Below, in pieces: positions 16,626 through 22,650 of a stretch of DNA of 31,372 nt. Made by a program: the position numbers and the translations under genes. The DNA comes from JBMZCV01 sp049613665 (GTDB lineage: Bacteria > Bacteroidota > Bacteroidia > Chitinophagales > UBA2359): positions 1-31,372 of the forward strand of contig JBMZCV010000048.1 of the NCBI GenBank assembly GCA_049613665.1. The letters run 5' to 3'. Below the pieces are notes generated by a model that saw only the letters and a program-made list of their open reading frames with translations, was not told the origin of the DNA and did not search any database. How positions within the stretch are numbered: the stretch's first letter is position 1; each line of letters opens with the position of its first letter.

Positions 16626-16915
16626 AGCTGCTATAAAACAAATTTGGCGATTCGGATTTATAGCAGCTTTATATAGAAAACCTTATTTCTTAATTTGTTT
16701 GATGCCATCATCAGAAAAATAGCTTGCAAAACGATATTTTTTAGCAAGAATGACTTTGCTATGCCTATTTTTTTAGTAGCACAAACACAAAATAGAGTTG
16801 TGAATATGAACACAAAGATAAGTATTTTTTTGTTTCGACACGCATTTTTTTAAAAGAAAAGCAATTTCATATAGTCATTTTCAAAATTTCTCTTTAATCA
16901 AAAAAAAATCTTATT
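16626..16915. repeat. Conserved structured intergenic block, copy 2
   Basis: Very close to copy 3 and similar to copy 1. A 12-bp hairpin (16626-16637 with 16657-16668) surrounds the invariant 19-nt loop. On the minus strand the hairpin is followed by CTTTTTATTTT, a good terminator tail; on the plus strand it is followed by only TTTATAT. The second stem (CTTGCAAAA/TTTTAGCAAG) lies near 16723-16747. A minus-strand TATCTTTG (16813-16820) fits a -7 element, so a minus-strand RNA of about 180-190 nt is possible. Ends at the start codon of the gene at 16916. Confidence 0.8.
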
Positions 16916-17875
16916 ATGTTTAAAAATATATTATCATTTAGTTTAACACTTTTTTTATGTCTTAATAGCTTATATGCATTTAGCGATTGTGGTAATTGTT
17001 CTGTAAGTCTCAATAATCCATTTATTGCTGCCGTTTCACCTTTTGACCCTTTAACTGTTATGTTGAATACAGGTGGTGCTTCAATTGCTGGTAGTGACTG
17101 TGTAAATCTTGACCATGACGATATTAGTCAAGTTTGGAGTTATGGCGATAACACAACAGGCACTAGCGTACTTCATACTTATCCGCAGCCAGGTACTTAT
17201 CAAGTCTGCGTAACATACTATATTCAAGTAAACAATACAGCTCCCTGCACTGAAACAACATGTAGCCTTCTCCAAGTTGGTACATTATCAGAAGATTGTG
17301 ATGCTTGCGACTTGAGTGTCACTAGTCCAAGTGTCAGTTTAACTTCGCCTTTTAATCCGCTAACAGTTGTTTTCACATCTGGCACTTCTATCAATGCAAG
17401 TCAATGTCAAGCTGTCAGTCAAATCTTGAGCTATGGCGATGGTCAAACAGGCACTAGCAGCATTCATACCTATTCGAAAGCAGGTACTTACCAAGTTTGT
17501 TTGACATATAATGCCGAAACTAATGGTAGTGGAGTTCCATGTTCTGAAATAGCTTGTAGTTCTATTCAAATTGGTACTGGAAAAAATAATATTTCGACAA
17601 TAGAAGCTAATGCTACTATTTCCAACTATCCAAACCCTTGTACGACTTCGACAATCATTGAATACCAATTGGCAGAAGACCAAAATGTAAGTTTAATGGT
17701 TTATGACAAATCTGGTCGATTAGTGAAAGCTTTGGTACAAAATGAAAAGCAAACGAAAGGAAATTACAAACAAAACTTCAATACTGAACAGCTTCCAGCA
17801 GGTATGTATTTTTATCAATTACTAACCGATACGGAGCAACTAAGTGGCAAAATTGTTAAAACTGCTACTCATTAA
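16916..17875 (+). CDS. T9SS-sorted protein with two six-cysteine PKD-like modules, tandem paralogue (319 aa)
   Basis: Closely similar to the 332-aa protein immediately upstream. The signal peptide (1-22) runs straight into module 1 (23-122, cysteines 25, 28, 62, 98, 111, 116). Module 2 (126-220) has cysteines 128, 131, 164, 195, 209, 214. The T9SS type A sorting domain is 236-319 (NYPNPCTTST, LPAGMYFYQL). In module 2 the Trp of the WSYGDG motif is replaced by Leu (about residue 171). The gene and its upstream block repeat with a period of about 1.3 kb, showing a tandem duplication. Same expected fate: T9SS export with removal of the C-terminal domain. Function unknown. Confidence 0.9.
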   Translation: MFKNILSFSLTLFLCLNSLYAFSDCGNCSVSLNNPFIAAVSPFDPLTVMLNTGGASIAGSDCVNLDHDDISQVWSYGDNTTGTSVLHTYPQPGTYQVCVTYYIQVNNTAPCTETTCSLLQVGTLSEDCDACDLSVTSPSVSLTSPFNPLTVVFTSGTSINASQCQAVSQILSYGDGQTGTSSIHTYSKAGTYQVCLTYNAETNGSGVPCSEIACSSIQIGTGKNNISTIEANATISNYPNPCTTSTIIEYQLAEDQNVSLMVYDKSGRLVKALVQNEKQTKGNYKQNFNTEQLPAGMYFYQLLTDTEQLSGKIVKTATH

Positions 17876-17918
17876 AATTTCAAACTATATTGTTATAGAA
17901 AACAATTAAAATAAAAAG

Positions 17919-18145
17919 AGCTGCTATAAAACAAATTTGGCGATTCGGATTTATAGCAGCTTTATATAGAAAACCTTATTTCTTAATTTGTTTGATGCCA
18001 TCATCAGAAAAATAGCTTGCAAAACGATATTTTTTAGCAAGAACGGCTTTGCTATGCCTATTTTTTAGTAGCTCAAATACAAAATAGAATTGTGAATATG
18101 AACACAAAGATAATCATCATTTTGTTTCAACACGCATTTATGTGA
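17919..18145. repeat. Conserved structured intergenic block, copy 3 (truncated at the right)
   Basis: Nearly identical to copy 2 from the hairpin (17919-17930 with 17950-17961) to about 18141, then it diverges; the last ~70 nt of the block that precede the PKD genes are missing. The minus-strand TATCTTTG (about 18105-18112) and the TTTTTATTTT tail beyond the hairpin are both kept. It lies between the second PKD gene and the first lipoprotein, with no PKD gene after it. The preceding 17889-17918 also matches the sequence before copy 2, so the duplicated unit starts slightly upstream of the hairpin. Confidence 0.8.
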
Positions 18146-18208
18146 ACAAAACCAGTCTAAAAATGATGTTTCCACAAGTTTTTTAAGCTCTTTTTACATT
18201 TTTTATAC

Positions 18209-18262
18209 AAAAGGTGGTTTGCCGAAAAGCCTTTTATCAGAATAGAGTAGGCATTTTTTCAA
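18209..18262 (+). repeat. Duplicated leader element upstream of lipoprotein 1
   Basis: The stretch AAGGTGGTTTGCCGAAAAGCC, its CTTTT tail and then AATAGAGTAGGCATTTTTT recurs before the next lipoprotein (18797-18845) with few changes and a 5-nt indel. AAGG...CCTT can pair, and in the second copy GGC...GCC with an inner CGG/CCG pair gives a small hairpin. It ends about 20 nt before the start codon, so it is probably in the 5' leader or is a promoter variant. Confidence 0.6.
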
Positions 18263-18281
18263 TTTTAAAATTCAAATACCA

Positions 18282-18791
18282 ATGAAAATATTTAACTATA
18301 ATTTAATCGCAATCTGTTTTTCTTTATTCTTTTTTGCTTCTTGTAGCAAAACAGATGTAGCTCCTAGTATGAATGATACTGAATTATTAAGCTCTTTTCT
18401 GTCGCAAGATGTAGCAAATGACAAAGGCGAAGCAAATGAGGATGGCAGTTTTAAAATTAAAATTCAAGAAACAAGCGAAAATGTAGCTTTGTTTGATGCC
18501 TTTCGAACTACAGGTAATGCTTTAGAATTGAGTGAAGATATTGTTTTAGATGCTGAATCAGTACAAGCTATCTGGGGAGATTCTGCAAACGATTCTTTTC
18601 TTGAAAATGGTGTTACTATCAATAAAGACGATATTGAAGTTAATAGAGTAACCATGACAGAAGATGGTGAAGTTGTTGATATGACTGAAGCTGAAATCGC
18701 TGAAAAGGTAATTGGTGCTTATGCCATATTAGTTTTTGTAGATGGCGAACTTGTTTATGCGGAAGCTTGTATAGTTATACGCATTGAATAA
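18282..18791 (+). CDS. Putative small acidic lipoprotein (169 aa)
   Basis: A lipoprotein signal is clear: hydrophobic residues 6-19 followed by the lipobox FASC with Cys21, then SKTDVAPS. The mature part is strongly acidic (many D and E) and has no family I recognise; a near-repeat of D/E-rich strands such as SEDIVLDAES and VTMTEDGEVVDMTEAE is visible. SK after the lipid-modified Cys is not an obvious surface-export signal. It follows the PKD genes and precedes a second lipoprotein with the same type of leader, so the pair may be co-regulated. Outer-membrane location is likely; role unknown. Confidence 0.8.
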   Translation: MKIFNYNLIAICFSLFFFASCSKTDVAPSMNDTELLSSFLSQDVANDKGEANEDGSFKIKIQETSENVALFDAFRTTGNALELSEDIVLDAESVQAIWGDSANDSFLENGVTINKDDIEVNRVTMTEDGEVVDMTEAEIAEKVIGAYAILVFVDGELVYAEACIVIRIE

Positions 18792-18796
18792 GTGAT

Positions 18797-18850
18797 ATAG
18801 GCGGTTTGCCGAAAAGCCTTTAATAGAGTAGGTGTTTTTTTGTAAAATTT
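18797..18850 (+). repeat. Duplicated leader element upstream of lipoprotein 2
   Basis: Second copy of the element at 18209-18262: GGCGGTTTGCCGAAAAGCCTT, then TAATAGAGTAGGTGTTTTTTT. It starts 5 nt after the previous stop codon and ends about 20 nt before the next ATG. The central GTTTGCCGAAAAGCC is identical in the two copies. Confidence 0.6.
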
Positions 18851-18868
18851 AAAAAACCAATATAAGAT

Positions 18869-19465
18869 ATGAAGAAAACAACATATTTTTTTTTCACTAT
18901 ATTATTTATATTTCTTTTATCAAGTTGTTCTAAAGAAGATTTCTCGAAAGATATTGTAAACTTGGTAACCTACAACGAAGCTTCTGAAACTGAAGCAGCT
19001 AAATTATTACCTATCTCTTGCAATTTTACCGAAACTTTGCCTTTTATTGGTAGTACACTTTGGGATAATGGTACTTATAATTGTGCAGATAAACTGAAAC
19101 ATTATTTCAATTGTCTTAACAATACTGTGCAAGCTAACTGCCCACTTGAAACACAAAATGTTAATTTCCTTATAGAGAACAGTTATAATGGAAATACTGA
19201 TTACATTTTTCAACATATTTCAAGTGATGGCTGGTATAATATTTCGCCTGAAGGCCAAATCGCTATTAAAGATGCCATAGAGGAAATGGCTAATGATTAC
19301 AAAAATAGTCAGCCAGAATTAGCAGAATATGCTTTAACATCTCTAGTCTCTGTATCATGCAATGTTCTGATTTGTTGTACTGACCAACCTTCAGTAAGTG
19401 TTACAGTTAGGTATAAAAAGGTTTGCAAAAATGTTGTTGATGTAGGTGATTTTGGCGGTATTTAA
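18869..19465 (+). CDS. Putative cysteine-rich lipoprotein (198 aa)
   Basis: Signal region FFFTILFIFLLSSC with lipobox Cys20, followed by SKEDFSKD. The mature protein has eight further cysteines: four in the first half (SCNF, YNCAD, FNCLN, ANCPL) and four near the C-terminus (SCNVLICC and VCKN). Even number and clustering suggest disulphides. I recognise no family. It is the last gene of the plus-strand exported run and is followed by a strong terminator. It has little sequence likeness to the preceding lipoprotein apart from the shared leader. Confidence 0.8.
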   Translation: MKKTTYFFFTILFIFLLSSCSKEDFSKDIVNLVTYNEASETEAAKLLPISCNFTETLPFIGSTLWDNGTYNCADKLKHYFNCLNNTVQANCPLETQNVNFLIENSYNGNTDYIFQHISSDGWYNISPEGQIAIKDAIEEMANDYKNSQPELAEYALTSLVSVSCNVLICCTDQPSVSVTVRYKKVCKNVVDVGDFGGI

Positions 19466-19585
19466 ATATGATTAAGTTTCAAGAGAAATAATAACAAATC
19501 ATTTATCCAGGCAAATAGTTAACAATATATTTTTTAAATAGAGGTAAGTAAGTAAGAGTAACTATTGAGTTATATCTTTTGTAAG

Positions 19586-19636
19586 AAAACTCCGTATTGA
19601 CACCATTTAGTGTAAATGCGGAGTTTATTTTTTTAT
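19586..19636 (+). terminator. Strong terminator closing the exported-protein run
   Basis: AAACTCCG (about 19587-19594) pairs with CGGAGTTT (19619-19626), continued inward by GTATT/AAATGC-type pairs and ACAC/GTGT. The plus strand continues ATTTTTTTAT, a good U-tract. It lies about 120 nt past the last lipoprotein gene. The intervening 19466-19585 contains no gene I can support. Confidence 0.85.
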
Positions 19637-19741
19637 GAAAAACAACCAATTTATTTCTCCAAGGCATCTGTTATCTCTTTCACAAATTCGACTTCTTAAA
19701 ATTTTGCTTTTTTGTAACAGTTTTGGCTAAAAAATACAAAT

Positions 19742-19785
19742 AAAAAAAGTGATATATTTTCATAAGAAAACATATCACTTTTTTA
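19742..19785. terminator. Bidirectional terminator downstream of citrate synthase
   Basis: AAAAAAGTGATAT (from about 19743) pairs with ATATCACTTTTTT (to about 19784); the stem extends inward as ATTTTC/GAAAAC with one mismatch. T-runs occur on both strands. It is 20-60 nt past the citrate synthase stop on the minus strand. Confidence 0.85.
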
Positions 19786-19806
19786 TTGCTGCAAAAAAAA
19801 TACTTT

Positions 19807-21123
19807 TTAAGCTTCTTTATTAGCTTTTACAAGGTCTTTCAACATGCTTACCGTAACAGATTTTGGTCGCTCAATAGGCAAACCTAAAGCTCTATCCCAA
19901 CACAAGCTAGACAACACGCCTAATGCACGAGAAACACCAAACAAAACAGTATAAAAATCATATTCTGTCAAGCCATAGTGCATCAAAGTAGCACCCGAAT
20001 GTGCATCAACATTTGGCCAAGGGCTTTTAATTTTGATTTTTTCGCCCAAAACTTTTGGTGCTACCTCAAAAATATCCCAAATAACATTTACGAGTTCATC
20101 ATCAGGAAAGTATTGTTTCGCAAACTCCATCTGAGCCGTAAAACGAGGGTCTGGACGACGCAATACTGCATGACCATATCCTGGAATTACTTTTCCTTCG
20201 TCTAAAGTCTGGCGAATAAAAGATTCGATTTCTTCCAAAGATGGGCGGCCTTTGTCCAATTCTACTCTCATTTTTAGCACCCAACGAATCACTTCTTGGT
20301 TTGCCAAACCATGCAATGGCCCAGCCAAAGCATTCATACCGCTCGACAAAGAATAATAAGCATCGCTCAAAGTAGAACCTGTAAGATGTGTAGCATGAGC
20401 AGAAGCATTTCCGCCTTCGTGGTCGGCATGAATAGTCAAATACAAACGCATCAAGCTTTTGAAATCTGGGCTATCAATACCTAGCATGTGAGCAAAGTTT
20501 CCAGCCCAATCTAAGTTGAAATCTGGCTCAATGTGGTTGCCATTGTGAAAAGTACGACGATAAATATAAGCAGCTACTCTTGGCAAACGAGCAATTAGGT
20601 TCATTGCATCTTCATACATCGCTTCCCAATATGCCAACTTGCTCACACCTTTGCGATATTCTCTAGCAAAAATAGACTCCGATTGCATAGCCAAAATAGC
20701 TGTGCTAAACTGCGTCATTGGATGAATAGTAGTTGGCAAAGCATCTAAGGTATCAAAAACGTGTTGTGGCACACCACTACGCACGGCCCATTCGGCACTC
20801 AACCATGTTACATCATCTTTGCTTGGCAATTCGCCTGTTAGCATCAAATAAAAAATTCCTTCTGGTAAAGGCTCTGTACAGCCATCAGCTTTAGGCAAGT
20901 ATTTTTTGAGTTGTGGAATAGAATATCCTCGAAAACGGATACCTTCCATAGCATCTAACTGTGAGGTTTCGGTGATTAAACTTTTCACACCACGCATACC
21001 ACCAAAGACTTGCCCTGCTGTCACTTCGCCGATTTTTACATTGGCATTACCTCTAATAAAATTTTTTAGTTCTTTGGCAAGTGGTAGAGATTTGTCTTTT
21101 AATCTTGATTTTAACCTATCCAT
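19807..21123 (-). CDS. gltA: Citrate (Si)-synthase, eukaryotic/mitochondrial-type
   Basis: Citrate synthase condenses oxaloacetate and acetyl-CoA to citrate in the TCA cycle, in the cytoplasm. The catalytic triad is present: His271 in AGPLHGLANQE, His318 in PGYGHAVLR and Asp373 in PNVDAHSG. The sequence is of the mitochondrial type rather than the E. coli hexameric type. Blocks matching animal and fungal enzymes include LYLTIHADHEGGN (227-239), GPLHGLANQEV (268-278), NVDAHSG (371-377) and TVLFGVSRALGVL (392-404). This type is known in some Bacteroidota and is expected to be a dimer not regulated by NADH. No transit-like extension is present. It is preceded by the channel gene on the same strand with a 292-nt gap, so it is probably a separate unit. 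Confidence 0.97.
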   Translation of the reverse strand: MDRLKSRLKDKSLPLAKELKNFIRGNANVKIGEVTAGQVFGGMRGVKSLITETSQLDAMEGIRFRGYSIPQLKKYLPKADGCTEPLPEGIFYLMLTGELPSKDDVTWLSAEWAVRSGVPQHVFDTLDALPTTIHPMTQFSTAILAMQSESIFAREYRKGVSKLAYWEAMYEDAMNLIARLPRVAAYIYRRTFHNGNHIEPDFNLDWAGNFAHMLGIDSPDFKSLMRLYLTIHADHEGGNASAHATHLTGSTLSDAYYSLSSGMNALAGPLHGLANQEVIRWVLKMRVELDKGRPSLEEIESFIRQTLDEGKVIPGYGHAVLRRPDPRFTAQMEFAKQYFPDDELVNVIWDIFEVAPKVLGEKIKIKSPWPNVDAHSGATLMHYGLTEYDFYTVLFGVSRALGVLSSLCWDRALGLPIERPKSVTVSMLKDLVKANKEA

Positions 21124-21415
21124 ATATATTTTTATATTTTGATAAAATAATTATCCTTGACTTTAAAATACATTGTTAATAATTAATACACTTAACAAAG
21201 CATTTGGTTTCACTAAATCCGCTTTTTTTAACAGTAATAATCAAAAAAAAGCGATTTTTCACTATTAATTCTTTCTTTTCGCAAAGCGAATCCGCAAACT
21301 TCTAAAATTACTGCAAAAAAAAACAATATTTTTCATTTTTTAGTACATTTTTTAGTCATTTAAATTAATAACATTTAAGCAAAAAAAAAATGACCAAGAA
21401 TCTAGCAAAAATACA
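21124..21415. other. Non-coding gap between the channel gene and citrate synthase
   Basis: Very AT-rich. Two small inverted repeats are visible: GCTTTTTTT (21221-21229) with AAAAAAAGC (near 21244-21252), and TTCGCAAAGCGAA (about 21278-21290). Either could end the channel transcript. No match to the full promoter consensus was found for citrate synthase. Confidence 0.35.
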
Positions 21416-22195
21416 CTATTCGTGTTTATTTTGTTGCAATTGTAGCTGTAATTTTTCTATTTTTTCGCTCAATTTGTCAATTTTGCGTTCTAAATTCAAA
21501 TTATTGTCCATAGTCATTTCATCTACAAAAATAGCATTTGCCAAAGATATGCCAAAAATTCCACCACTACATACAATTAACACAAAATACAAGCGTATAA
21601 AACCAACTTCGACAGCCGAAAAAGTGTCTGCTTCAATAATTGTTTGGGGAATTTCTGCCCAACCCTCAAGTGTAAAAAGTTGAAAAATGGTATAACATGA
21701 AGTTAATGGATTTGCAAAATATTGAGGAACAATATTTCCAAACAAATGAGCGGTTAAAATAGACAAAATGAGATTGTATCCAAATAAAGCTATAAGCACA
21801 AAAACAGAAGCTTTTAAAGCTCTAATGAGTCCAACAATCAAATGTTTTAGATTCGGAATAAATTCAAATAGTTTGATAAGCCGAAACAAGCGGAAAGTAC
21901 GAAAAATTAGTATGAAAGAAAATGAACTGCCCATTGGCAAGAAAAGCGTAGGCAAGCTAGACATTACAATTCCAAAATCAAAAGCATGCCAACTATTATT
22001 GAAATATGCTTTAGGTTTTAGAATATATAATTTAACAATCGCTTCTAGCAAAAAAAGAAGAATGAAAAACTTATCAAATTGCATGAGCAAGTTTCGATAA
22101 CTGATGTCTGGAAAGGCCAATAAGAAAATAACTATCGCATTCATTGCAATAGCAGTAAATATGATTTTATCCGAAAAAAAAAACTTTTTCAACAT
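21416..22195 (-). CDS. BacNav-like voltage-gated sodium channel subunit (259 aa)
   Basis: One six-helix domain, expected to form a homotetramer in the inner membrane. In numbering from my start (ATG 22195): S1 about 11-30, the voltage sensor S4 FRTFRLFRLIK with Arg99, Arg102, Arg105 and Lys108, the pore loop with selectivity sequence TLEGWAE (175-181), S6 about 199-223, and a C-terminal coiled coil (229-259, heptad-like LERKIDKLSEKIEKLQ). TLExWA is the NaChBac-type sodium filter; here the fourth residue is Gly rather than Ser. The frame also has an upstream ATG at 22270, but a full promoter lies between the two ATGs (22221-22252), so the transcript would begin downstream of it. The shorter start also removes 25 residues that do not fit the fold. 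Confidence 0.88.
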   Translation of the reverse strand: MLKKFFFSDKIIFTAIAMNAIVIFLLAFPDISYRNLLMQFDKFFILLFLLEAIVKLYILKPKAYFNNSWHAFDFGIVMSSLPTLFLPMGSSFSFILIFRTFRLFRLIKLFEFIPNLKHLIVGLIRALKASVFVLIALFGYNLILSILTAHLFGNIVPQYFANPLTSCYTIFQLFTLEGWAEIPQTIIEADTFSAVEVGFIRLYFVLIVCSGGIFGISLANAIFVDEMTMDNNLNLERKIDKLSEKIEKLQLQLQQNKHE

Positions 22196-22220
22196 TTGGT
22201 AAATTGCTTTTTTGTTTGCA

Positions 22221-22252
22221 CAAATATAGGCTTTGTTTTCTTTCTTTTCAAA
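22221..22252 (-). promoter_or_regulatory. Bacteroidota promoter for the sodium channel gene
   Basis: On the minus strand: TTTG (22252-22249), exactly 20 nt, TATATTTG (22228-22221). This is a full match to the consensus. Transcription would start near 22215, leaving a leader of about 20 nt before the ATG at 22195. Confidence 0.8.
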
Positions 22253-22304
22253 TGCAAGTGCCAAGTACATTAGTCAGCTTTTTTTTGGCCTCAAAAAAGT
22301 GATA

Positions 22305-22336
22305 TTTGCGAAATCAGCTAAAAACTACTATATTTG
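22305..22336 (+). promoter_or_regulatory. Bacteroidota promoter with a long (~300 nt) downstream leader
   Basis: TTTG (22305-22308), exactly 20 nt, TATATTTG (22329-22336) on the plus strand, a full consensus match. The next plus-strand gene starts at 22651, so the RNA would have an unusually long leader containing repeat copy B, or would be a separate small RNA. No ORF longer than a few codons follows the start site. The rest of 22337-22522 holds a possible decayed repeat copy near 22390-22425 and nothing else I can name. Confidence 0.7.
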
Positions 22337-22522
22337 TTGAACTTGTGGGTTTTGACAAAATGGCTTTTTAAATTTTAATGCCACACACTAATTTAATATA
22401 GTACATTTGGGTTGCTAAAACATTGAAAATCAGCGTGTTATTTTATTTAGCTTGTGTAAAAAAAATTACGAAACAATATTTTATGCCTTATTCAAGTTAA
22501 TCATTTTGTATCATAAAAAGCT

Positions 22523-22630
22523 TTAAGTACCTAGACAAAAATAACATGACATTTCGTTGAAGCTAACATTTTAGTTACTCAATTACATTAGCCACGAATC
22601 GACTGTTTGTCAAATAGTGCTTGGCACTCA
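22523..22630 (+). repeat. Inverted-ended intergenic repeat, copy B (~108 bp)
   Basis: Aligns in reverse complement with copy A (7042-7147) over its whole length. The left end reads TTAAGTACCTAGACAAAAAT and the right end AAATAGTGCTTGGCACTCA, which are imperfect inverted repeats of each other. The right end stops 20 nt before the ATG of the DUF4292 lipoprotein gene. Confidence 0.75.
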
Positions 22631-22650
22631 CATTAGAAAAAAACAAAATC

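Noticed and set aside
15321..18145. The three blocks as an integron-like or CRISPR-like array
   Set aside because: Spacing is about 1.3 kb with full genes between copies, there is no integrase or cas gene, and the pattern is explained by tandem gene duplication.
19635..19730. 31-codon plus-strand ORF between the two terminators (MKNNQFISPRHLL start)
   Set aside because: It sits directly after a terminator with no promoter, is short, and has no supporting feature.
7042..22630. Copies A and B as remnants of a complete insertion sequence
   Set aside because: They are only about 106-108 bp, have no coding content, no clear target duplication, and no transposase is present in the window.
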